64,000 nucleotides of DNA, taken from NCBI RefSeq assembly GCF_000282055.1, contig NZ_AKJZ01000041.1, positions 1 to 64,000 of the forward strand, given 5' to 3'. The translations under genes were made by a program, and so were the position numbers. The notes under the pieces are model-generated. The model saw nothing but the letters and a program-made list of their open reading frames with translations. It did not search any database and was not told where the DNA came from. Positions 58,108 to 64,000 of this stretch are shown here, in pieces (within the stretch, counting starts at the first letter, position 1; each line of letters opens with the position of its first letter). The stretch is from Flavobacterium sp. CF136 (GTDB taxonomy: Bacteria; Bacteroidota; Bacteroidia; Flavobacteriales; Flavobacteriaceae).

Positions 58108-58614
58108 ATGATATTAAATACGCAGATTATCAAGTCAGTTATAGAGGTCAATGTACCATTGAAAGAAGTTTTTGTTTCAGTGTTTCATTATGATCTGATG
58201 AAGTTTTTTAAGAGACTGCCCTGCTCTCCGGTCTTTACTTATTCAGCTTTTAAGATTGAGAGTTTCAGGCCTGGTTTTGAGCATACTATTTATTTCTTAA
58301 ATGGGAATGGGGCAAGACGAAGACTGGTTTCTTTTCTGCCAGAAATATCATTTTTGGTTAGTATTGATAATTTTAAGACCGGCAGCTATATTGGATTGTG
58401 TGAGATAGAGTATCAATATTATTTTTCCCAAAGTAAAAGCAGGCAGGGGATTACAGTAGTCTGCTGTGAATACCGATTTATGTTCAGATACAGGATTACA
58501 GAGATTTTATTTTGCATTTTTTACCGCAGGTCAATTCAAAATCATCTTGATGCTTTTTTGGCTGAAATAAGCGTAGCCTCACAAAAGGATTTTTTTTCAG
58601 AAAGCAAGATCTAA
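58108..58614 (+). CDS. Hypothetical protein, possibly SRPBCC-like
   Basis: A 168-residue protein beginning IIKSVIEVNVPLKEVFVSVFHYDLMKFFKRLP, which resembles the first strand and helices of SRPBCC (START-like) ligand-binding folds, and ending with a long helix RRSIQNHLDAFLAEISVA as that fold usually does. Homology is uncertain. No signal peptide. It is the last chromosomal-type gene before the GC-rich structured segment and the PRTRC module. Confidence 0.5.
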   Translation: MILNTQIIKSVIEVNVPLKEVFVSVFHYDLMKFFKRLPCSPVFTYSAFKIESFRPGFEHTIYFLNGNGARRRLVSFLPEISFLVSIDNFKTGSYIGLCEIEYQYYFSQSKSRQGITVVCCEYRFMFRYRITEILFCIFYRRSIQNHLDAFLAEISVASQKDFFSESKI

Positions 58615-58716
58615 TTTTAACTTTCTGCCGCTATAAAGAAGTCGTATTTGATTTTGAACTTTAAAAAAAAGGATAATTTATTAAATCTTAATTGTGTTTT
58701 TAAATAATTAAATATT

Positions 58717-58837
58717 CGCCCCTATGCATGAATCAGCGAATCGCTGTATTCTGTGCAAAGGGGCGTATCCGCTTAGAACGCCCCGCAATTGTCCCGACGC
58801 AGGAAGTGCAATTGCGGGGCGGCGGGCATCAGCCCGC
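58717..58837. repeat. GC-rich block of three hairpins at the PRTRC module boundary
   Basis: Three stems lie in 121 bases: CGCCCCT/AGGGGCG (58717-58723 and 58759-58765) enclosing CAGCG/CGCTG; CGCCCCGCAATTG/CAATTGCGGGGCG (58779-58791 and 58809-58821); and GCGGGC/GCCCGC (58822-58827 and 58832-58837). The last overlaps the 3' end of the thiF gene and gives a T tract on the plus strand. It could be terminators for both directions, or part of an element end or origin. Base composition differs sharply from the AT-rich sequence to its left. Confidence 0.6.
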
Positions 58838-59632
58838 TTTTATAGGTTCTGTCCTGTAAGAGGCAAGGTTCAAAAAGAACCCCCGATACTCGGTCATCCC
58901 CTCACGGAAGAGCTTCCAAAGCAGGGAAAGTCCCATTGAAGCAAGTGTGCTATTTATAAATAAATCCTGTTTTTCCAGAGCCTGAGCAAGGGAACAGCTC
59001 GGCTCGCTGTGGTCATCCTGCCCCTGCAACAGTTCGTGAAATTCCTCAGTTATCATCGGAAGGCTGGCTACTGTACTGTATAATTTTGAATCAGGCTGTT
59101 TGATTTCCCCAATTGTAGAGAGTACTGCCTGACCTGTATTTTTGGCATTTCCAATGTCAAGCCAGTATAAGGCTTTACTGCGATGATAGGTGTCTGCATT
59201 GTTCAAATCCTTAAGGATTTGGGCAATCCCAAATCGTGCCGATATGGTATCCACACAGCTGATGTAAATATTTGCCCTCCCGTTATTTGGAAAGGTTTTT
59301 ATATTGGAGGTATTGAACTGCTCTGAAACCGCTTTCCAAGAAGTTCCGAAAAAACGATTAGTTCTGTTTATGAGAGCTACGGATTTAGGAAGCCCCACTT
59401 CGGCATCGGCAAAAAGCTGTCTGCCTAGATTGGCAGGAGTTATTATATCGTCGTCGTATAGGCAGACGTGAAGACCTGTATGCCCAAGGGTTATAAGACT
59501 ATGGTTCATTCGGGCAAGTTCTGTGAGCATTCGGTTTCCTGTACCGCCTGCGCCAATTAGGTTTACAGTAATAGGATTGGTCGGGTTTATCAGGTAATTA
59601 TCTGCAAAGTGCATTGATTTTAGCGTGTTCAT
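58829..59632 (-). CDS. PRTRC system ThiF-family (E1-like) protein
   Basis: A 267-residue E1/ThiF/MoeB-superfamily adenylating enzyme. The Rossmann nucleotide loop is INLIGAGGTGNRML (about residues 23-36), an Asp/Arg block follows in CLYDDDIITPANLGRQLF, and IYISCVDTISARFGIA is the segment after the adenylation site. PRTRC ThiF proteins are proposed to activate a ubiquitin-like partner. The ATG overlaps the stop codon of the E2-like B gene (ATGA), so they are translationally coupled. It is the last gene of the cassette here. Confidence 0.88.
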   Translation of the reverse strand: MNTLKSMHFADNYLINPTNPITVNLIGAGGTGNRMLTELARMNHSLITLGHTGLHVCLYDDDIITPANLGRQLFADAEVGLPKSVALINRTNRFFGTSWKAVSEQFNTSNIKTFPNNGRANIYISCVDTISARFGIAQILKDLNNADTYHRSKALYWLDIGNAKNTGQAVLSTIGEIKQPDSKLYSTVASLPMITEEFHELLQGQDDHSEPSCSLAQALEKQDLFINSTLASMGLSLLWKLFREGMTEYRGFFLNLASYRTEPIKAG

Positions 59633-60342
59633 GACAAAAGTTTTTTAATGGTTAGACCATTTTGTAAAAGGGATTTAACAGGAAACTGTTTTTTACTGTT
59701 TATTAGATTCTGCCACAGAGTAATAATATTACCCTTTACAGGACTTTTCTGCCCGATGAGATGACTGAAATAACTATTAAAGAAATACTTCTGCCAAAGC
59801 CCTATAAAATCCTGTAAATAAGTATCAGGTTTGATGTTTATTTTTACTGTTCCCATGCAGACTTTTCCATCATTATAAATATTGAAAAACGGGGCATGGC
59901 AAAGGGGAGTTTCTTCGCTGATATTTTTGTCGCAGTGAATTGCATAAACCCAAAGGGCATTTTTGGAGGCTTTCCACAGCAGGGGCGGAATGGATGCCCT
60001 GCCGTTAGGAATAGACAAACCCTCGACAAAGAACAGCTCAACCCTTTGGGCGGGAGTATGCCAAATGGCAAAGCCGTTACTGTCTGCGTTTATATAAATT
60101 ACATTTTTGGGAAGCAAGCCTTTCGGCTTTAAAAAATTGCTTTTTAGTCCCTGTGAAGTATCGAGGGCTTTGGCAAGTGCGGTGCTTTCCCTTAGGGAAA
60201 GCGGATGTGCATTTATAGCAAAGCCGTTTTTATCCATGTCGTAACTTTCCACATAAACGTTTTTATCGGTGTTTTCCTGATACACAATAAAGGCTTTTAC
60301 AGGGTGGTAGAATTTTCCGAAACTATTTGTTATATTTTTCAT
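59629..60342 (-). CDS. PRTRC system protein B (E2-like)
   Basis: A 237-residue protein counted from the ATG at 60342, which overlaps the upstream stop as ATGA; the in-frame ATG at 60366 would lie inside the previous gene. The block CHAPFFNIYNDGKVCMGTV (near residues 154-172) is typical of PRTRC B and the prokaryotic E2 family D, where the Cys in KVCMG is the candidate thioester residue. Role by family: conjugation step of a ubiquitin-like pathway. It sits between the frameshifted gene and thiF. Confidence 0.85.
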   Translation of the reverse strand: MKNITNSFGKFYHPVKAFIVYQENTDKNVYVESYDMDKNGFAINAHPLSLRESTALAKALDTSQGLKSNFLKPKGLLPKNVIYINADSNGFAIWHTPAQRVELFFVEGLSIPNGRASIPPLLWKASKNALWVYAIHCDKNISEETPLCHAPFFNIYNDGKVCMGTVKINIKPDTYLQDFIGLWQKYFFNSYFSHLIGQKSPVKGNIITLWQNLINSKKQFPVKSLLQNGLTIKKLLS

Positions 60343-61483
60343 GGGATTTGGTTTAAAAGTGTGCATAGGTCGTTTATGAGCGGAAAAATTTTGTATTCAA
60401 AATCAAGCCCTTCTTTATATGGAATATTTTCATTATCATATACCTGTAAGAGGACAGGCTGTTCCATTTCAGAGCATTCGTTGAATTCATCGTTTACAGC
60501 CCTTTCAATGTTGTCGTAAAGTATCCCCTGATTATCGGCAATAAAGGAAATGTACTGCTGTGCCCTTATGATGCCGTCATCCTCGTCGAAATTTTCTTTT
60601 GAGGTGTTTCTAAAAATGCTCTCATTGGGATACTGCTCAAAAATTGCAAATGTTTTTTTTGCGATTTCCAGACATTTCTGCCCGAAATAATCACTTAAAG
60701 TAAAGCTTTCGATTTTGTGCTTAAAATGATTCAAATAATAAGTGTTATATATTTTTTTAAAGATTATATCTCCATAGTATGAGGCTCTGTTTAATTCCTG
60801 ACGCATAGTGGTTAATTCTTCTTTTTCATCATTTTCCCATTCTTCCAAAAACCAATCTTCGATAGACTCATAATGATATCCCAATGCTGAATATTCCTCC
60901 CTGTAATAAGGGATTCCTGCAATGTGATAGAGGTAGGTAAAAACTGACAATAGCAATTCAGCACTTTTTTTCTGTCTTTTGTCCTGTAATAATCTGTACA
61001 GGGGCAGAATAGGGATATAATACAGGGTGTTTTCTGTGTTATATATAGTTTTTCCTGCGAGTTTAACTGTCCGGTCATCGTCCTGCACAATGGAAAATTC
61101 AATGTCCTGCCCTGATTTACAGAGTTCCTGCTCAGCAAGGTGATGCGCCAAAAGAATATTATAGGGATAAGGCTTGTCGTGTACTTCCCAGTCTGCGCAG
61201 TTATGGGCTTTTTTTAAGACCTTCAGGGATTCAAAAAAGCTTTTTTCTGCGGTTTTCTTATCAGGGAAACCTGCACCCCGCTCAAAGAGGGGCAGAAAAG
61301 ACTGTCTTAGAAAACCATCGGAAGAAGTTCCAAAGGGACTGATTTTGTTCTGTCTGCCTGAACCTGGTGCGCATCGGGAAGCCTGTCCATATCCTTTGCG
61401 AACTTTGCTAACTGCTGATATAATTTCCATTGCTTTTTATTTTTAGGCAGACTGATACTGCCCGTTATTGATTTGGTTTTCAT
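60339..61483 (-). pseudogene. PRTRC protein F-like gene interrupted by a frameshift
   Basis: The natural start is the ATG at 61483, 3 bases after the protein C stop. It reads MKTKSITGSISLPKNKKQWK and then 38 more codons to LELLPMVF and a TAA at 61307-61309. The body of the protein lies in the -1 frame (FLRQSFLPLFERGAGF... onward to 60339), a long soluble alpha-helical domain of about 320 residues. A frame open from an ATG at 61430 covers this body, but its first 40 residues (SRCAPGSGRQ...) look like a shadow of the true N-terminus. Either a one-base indel or programmed -1 slippage joins them. Cassette position suggests PRTRC F, which I cannot confirm from motifs. Confidence 0.6.
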
Positions 61484-61486
61484 AAC

Positions 61487-61705
61487 TTATCCTTTAGTTC
61501 CTATCTGTGATACAAATCTGTACAGAACGGCATCGTTCTGTATAACAGGACCCTCAATGGAGGCTGTGGTTAGGATGGGATAGGTCTGGGCATAAAAATT
61601 CAGCACCGCCTCGGGGCTGAATGTTTCTGAGGGGTCAGCCAATTCTATTTCCTGCTGTTTGTCCTTAAAGCAGAAAACCCTTTTTAGATGTGTGACGGTC
61701 AGCAT
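61487..61705 (-). CDS. PRTRC system protein C (ubiquitin-like)
   Basis: A 72-residue protein: MLTVTHLKRVFCFKDKQQEI ... FSPEAVLNFYAQTYPILTTA ... VLYRFVSQIGTKG. The length, the beta-alpha-beta pattern and the ending on a Gly match PRTRC C, which I recall as belonging to the Prok_Ub (beta-grasp) family. It overlaps the E gene by 7 bases and precedes the F-like gene by 3 bases. Its C-terminal Gly would be a natural target for adenylation by the ThiF protein, though many activated modifiers end in GG. Confidence 0.85.
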   Translation of the reverse strand: MLTVTHLKRVFCFKDKQQEIELADPSETFSPEAVLNFYAQTYPILTTASIEGPVIQNDAVLYRFVSQIGTKG

Positions 61706-62238
61706 GATTCATTTTCTTTAGGTTCATTAAACAGGTCAGGGGCGAACTGACTGGAGAGTTCCATCCTGCGGTCTCGAATAATGGATGCATATTCGGGGTA
61801 GCTTTCCACGGGAGGCACTTTGATCCATGCCTCACGGTATTTTCCTTCAGCTTGGAGTTCATCTACTTTTTTCATAGATTCCTCGTACTTTTTCTGCTTG
61901 TCGGAGATTTGTCCGCCTGCATTTTCAGCGGCTTGTTTGTGCATCTGCGAGGAAGCTTTTGCGGCTTGTTTCTGTTTTAGGAACTGCTCCAAATTGGTAA
62001 AGAGCTGTGCGGTCTGCTTAACAGGTTCTGCAATAGCCCCAAAGAACCCTGCATCGAGTTCCTGAGCCGTTCCACGGAGCAGGATGGGAGGGACTTTTTT
62101 GAGTGCATCGTCCCCGATACGGCTGTTGTGGAAGAGTACCGATACAATTAAAGTATCGGCATTCTCCTCTGCTATGCTTATTGTCCAGTCCCCTGCAACG
62201 GCAAGGGCTGTGACGGATTTAAAAAAATTGGTTTCCAT
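61699..62238 (-). CDS. PRTRC system protein E
   Basis: A 179-residue protein. The first half (DWTISIAEENADTLIVSVLFHN...PPILLRGTAQELDAGFF) is the conserved PRTRC E region, and residues about 70-130 are a Gln/Lys/Ala-rich coiled-coil-like stretch. Its molecular role is unknown. It starts the E-C-F-B-ThiF run of overlapping or adjoining genes. Confidence 0.85.
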   Translation of the reverse strand: METNFFKSVTALAVAGDWTISIAEENADTLIVSVLFHNSRIGDDALKKVPPILLRGTAQELDAGFFGAIAEPVKQTAQLFTNLEQFLKQKQAAKASSQMHKQAAENAGGQISDKQKKYEESMKKVDELQAEGKYREAWIKVPPVESYPEYASIIRDRRMELSSQFAPDLFNEPKENESC

Positions 62239-62271
62239 AGTCTTTAAATTTTAGTTTACTGTTTTTTCAAG

Positions 62272-62634
62272 TCAGTTCTCAAATACATTGGTGTATATAC
62301 TATAACAGTATTCTTCAAAACTGAGCCAGCACATAAAGGTGTAATGCGGGCTTTCATAACGGTTTACAATCGGCTCTCCAAAGGAATCCTCCAATTCCTT
62401 TTTAATATTTTCCAAGTCGTCAAGATGCTTGATGTAAAAGGCTTTACAATCTGAATGATAGATAAATTCTCCTATCATCCCGCTTACACAGCCTGCCTGC
62501 TGGATGTCCTGCAAAAAGGATTTTAACTGCTGTTTCTTTCTGCCCTCATAACCTGCTAAACGGCTTATAATTATTTGGTTAAATATCCCGCTTACCTCAT
62601 AGTGGCGATACGCTGATTTTTCTAAGGCTTTCAT
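62272..62634 (-). CDS. Small hypothetical protein of the PRTRC/SSB cluster
   Basis: A 120-residue soluble protein with a helical first half (EGRKKQQLKSFLQDIQQAG) and a C-terminal acidic/aromatic end (YTFMCWLSFEEYCYSIYTNVFEN). No family recognised. It lies between the SSB gene (44 bp) and protein E gene (33 bp) on the same strand and is probably part of the element's replication/maintenance operon. Confidence 0.6.
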   Translation of the reverse strand: MKALEKSAYRHYEVSGIFNQIIISRLAGYEGRKKQQLKSFLQDIQQAGCVSGMIGEFIYHSDCKAFYIKHLDDLENIKKELEDSFGEPIVNRYESPHYTFMCWLSFEEYCYSIYTNVFEN

Positions 62635-62678
62635 ACTGTTTTTTTTTGGTGTTTATATCTTTAAATCGGCATACTGCA

Positions 62679-63071
62679 TTAAAACGGCAGGTCATCAGGG
62701 TCTTGGGATGCGCTCTGCTGTGCTTTGGGCGTAGCGGTATTTTGGGCAGTTTCCGTTTTTTTGGCAAAGACCAGAATTTTAAGATTGTTGATGTGAAAGG
62801 TCAGACTGCCCAGAGCCTTACCGTCAGAGGCTGAATAGACATTAAGCCCGATACGCCCGAAAAGCTGGACAAGCGCCCCTTTTCTAAGCCATTGGGCTGT
62901 TTTTACATTCAGCCAGTAGGAGCAGTCGATATAGGTTACAATTTCTTTGTACTCACTGCTTCCTTTTGGTTTGTAGCTGTCATTGACGGCAATACTGAAA
63001 TTGACTACCTGTTTGTCACCTGATACTTTATGCACTACGGCATCTTTTGTAATACGTCCTGTGATTTCCAT
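62679..63071 (-). CDS. ssb: Single-stranded DNA-binding protein
   Basis: A 130-residue SSB with one OB fold: MEITGRITKDAVVHKVSGDK...VVNFSIAVNDSYKPKG...YIDCSYWLNVKTAQWLRKGALVQLFGRIGLNVY. The C-terminus ends DPDDLPF, the acidic tip that recruits partner proteins. It is shorter in its linker than a chromosomal SSB, as is usual for plasmid or ICE copies. It is the first gene of the minus-strand PRTRC operon. Confidence 0.92.
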   Translation of the reverse strand: MEITGRITKDAVVHKVSGDKQVVNFSIAVNDSYKPKGSSEYKEIVTYIDCSYWLNVKTAQWLRKGALVQLFGRIGLNVYSASDGKALGSLTFHINNLKILVFAKKTETAQNTATPKAQQSASQDPDDLPF

Positions 63072-63177
63072 GATTTCAAAATTTTAATGATGAATATTTT
63101 TTTAAAATTTCTTTTCCCATGTTCCGCAAAATTGTTTTCAAAAGAAAAAACGGAAAAAAAGAAAGCAAGAACCAAGC

Positions 63178-63236
63178 GGCCGGCTGGAGGATGCGGAGTG
63201 CTATAAGTCCCGAAGGGTGGAGAGGCGGAGCCGGCC
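63178..63236. repeat. GC-rich inverted repeat in the SSB-antitoxin gap
   Basis: GGCCGGCT (63178-63185) and AGCCGGCC (63229-63236) flank 43 bases with GGATGCGGAG and GGAGAGGCGGAG-like steps. The 313-base gap between the divergent ssb and antitoxin genes holds no convincing gene. Its GC content stands out and it may be a regulatory or replication-related structure of the element. Confidence 0.5.
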
Positions 63237-63359
63237 ATTATGCGCATGCAGCATACGGCGGACGCTATCTTGGCTGTCTTTTTTATGCCGTTTCGATTGA
63301 AAATTAGATTTAAGCCTTCTTTTAGTTTTCTATTTTAGAAATATTTAATAATTTCGTGT

Positions 63360-63380
63360 AAACAAAATTGTTTATTTTTG
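63360..63380 (+). promoter_or_regulatory. Antitoxin promoter with overlapping palindrome
   Basis: TATTTTTG (63373-63380) is a perfect TAnnTTTG -7 box, and AAACAA-AA-TTGTTT (63360-63373) is a perfect palindrome abutting it. The start codon lies only 5 bases after the box, so the transcript is probably leaderless or nearly so. The palindrome is a natural operator for the HTH antitoxin it precedes. Confidence 0.7.
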
Positions 63381-63384
63381 CAGT

Positions 63385-63849
63385 ATGAAAACGACACTCA
63401 ACCTGATAAAAGGAATCCATCCGGGCTTTGTCCTGGAGCGGGAACTTCAAAAGCGCAACCTGGGCAAGGGGCAGTTTGCTATTTCACTGGGTGAATTCCC
63501 CCAGACACTCACGGCAATTACCAAAGGGAAAAGAAGGATGAACATACCTCTGGCCATGAAAATTGAAAAATCACTTTCAATGGAAGAAGGCTATTTGATG
63601 ATCCTTCAGGTTTATTATGACATAGAACAGGAAAAGAAGAAAAAAAATAAAAACCAAAACACGGCGCACCCCGATTTTAAAAAGCTGAGAAAGATACTTT
63701 TCTGGGATACCGACATGAGCAAAATTGACTGGCAAAAGCAGAAAAAGGCTGTTGTCAAAAGAACCTTTGAGCGGGGCAATGAAGAGGAAAAAAAAGAGAT
63801 TACACATTTTTACGGCCCGGATGCCGTTACCGCTATTTTAAATCCGTAA
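63385..63849 (+). CDS. HTH antitoxin-like protein (partner of AbiEii-type toxin)
   Basis: A 154-residue protein. The N-terminal half (GIHPGFVLERELQKRNLGKGQFAISLGEFPQTLTAITKGKRRMNIPLA) is a HigA-like HTH domain, then a Lys-rich linker (KKKKNKNQN). The C-terminal part (FWDTDMSKIDWQKQKKAVVKRTFERGNEEE) is a DUF6922-like domain often found in antitoxins of nucleotidyltransferase toxins. The toxin gene begins 30 bp downstream. It likely represses its own operon through the palindrome at 63360. Confidence 0.8.
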   Translation: MKTTLNLIKGIHPGFVLERELQKRNLGKGQFAISLGEFPQTLTAITKGKRRMNIPLAMKIEKSLSMEEGYLMILQVYYDIEQEKKKKNKNQNTAHPDFKKLRKILFWDTDMSKIDWQKQKKAVVKRTFERGNEEEKKEITHFYGPDAVTAILNP

Positions 63850-63879
63850 GCAGGAAAAAACCAAGAAAACAAACTAAAG

Positions 63880-64000
63880 ATGCCACTACATTTTAATACT
63901 GTCACCCCGCTTTTGAAACACATTTTGGACGACCTGATGCAGGCGGAAGAATTCAAATCTTTTCGTCTGGTGGGAGGCACTGCGCTGAGCCTGTACTACG
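63880..64000 (+). CDS. AbiEii/AbiGii-type nucleotidyltransferase toxin, 5' part
   Basis: Forty codons are visible before the window ends: LKHILDDLMQAEEFKSFRLV then GGTALSLYY. 'F.LVGGTALSL' is the start of the nucleotidyltransferase fold of AbiEii toxins, which block translation by modifying tRNA or nucleotides and give abortive-infection type phage resistance. Its place directly after an HTH/DUF6922 gene fits a type IV-like pair. The catalytic DxD motif lies beyond the window. Confidence 0.85.
   Translation, partial: MPLHFNTVTPLLKHILDDLMQAEEFKSFRLVGGTALSLYY

Noticed and set aside
58724..58939. 71-codon plus-strand frame over the hairpin block
   Set aside because: It runs through three stable hairpins and the thiF 3' end; the residue composition (Arg, Cys, Pro, Gly rich) is that of structured non-coding DNA.
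60342..60366. Upstream ATG for PRTRC B
   Set aside because: Using 60366 would place the start inside the preceding gene; the ATG at 60342 gives the ATGA overlap also seen between B and thiF.
61310..61318. Programmed -1 frameshift site as a firm call
   Set aside because: GGTTTTC is not a classical X-XXY-YYZ heptamer and no obvious downstream stimulator was established, so a simple indel is at least as likely.
63119..63307. 62-codon plus-strand frame in the ssb/antitoxin gap
   Set aside because: GC-rich inverted repeats explain the open frame, and the translation (GWRGGAGHYAHAAYGG) resembles no known protein.

Overview
The window looks like a chromosomal segment from a Flavobacterium-type member of the Bacteroidota. 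The evidence is the AT-rich sequence, Bacteroidota -7 promoter boxes (TAnnTTTG), a T9SS C-terminal sorting domain, a hybrid two-component sensor, a TonB-dependent receptor paired with a DUF4249 lipoprotein, and a PRTRC cassette like those on Bacteroidota plasmids and integrative elements. No rRNA, tRNA or CRISPR array was seen.

Layout. (1) 0-18.5 kb is a plant-polysaccharide locus, probably for xyloglucan or (arabino)xylan. It holds two GH43 enzymes, a GH74 with a T9SS tail, a beta-helix/PDZ protein, a GH5, a sodium/sugar symporter, a convergent hybrid sensor/regulator and a GH42. An SGNH esterase tail and an internally deleted GH31 gene are decayed members of the locus. No SusC/SusD pair is visible. 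(2) 18.5-26.2 kb is an AT-rich accessory stretch. It has a long non-coding gap, a three-gene operon (amidase-like secreted protein, alpha/beta hydrolase, unknown protein), a PLP aminotransferase, a trypsin-like protease and a broken HEPN-like gene. (3) 26.3-36.8 kb holds a DUF4238 protein, an AraC regulator divergent from two aldo-keto reductases, an isochorismatase/pirin/cupin operon under a Crp-like gene, an isolated GH5 lipoprotein with a broken SnoaL-like gene behind it, and a GT9 glycosyltransferase. A 139-bp element with terminal inverted repeats follows.

(4) 37.2-49.7 kb is a co-directional minus-strand envelope system: LytS-type kinase and LytTR regulator; TonB receptor, DUF4249, small membrane protein and outer-membrane phospholipase A; then DUF2147, TolC, membrane-fusion protein, MacB-type permease and ATPase, and a beta-barrel-like protein. 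Matching direct repeats lie 37-38 bp upstream of matching -7 boxes in front of both structural operons, so they probably form one LytTR regulon. This is the best candidate for an undescribed system. (5) 50-57.9 kb is a TetR-controlled RND efflux operon with three operator clusters, followed by an orphan Pycsar-type membrane effector and a second TetR gene. (6) 58.7-64 kb is mobile-element material: a PRTRC cassette with E1-like ThiF, E2-like B and ubiquitin-like C, where one gene (likely F) carries a frameshift, plus SSB and the start of an AbiEii-type toxin-antitoxin pair. GC-rich structured non-coding segments flank this module.

Functional calls rest on motif and family recognition by eye. 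No database search was run.
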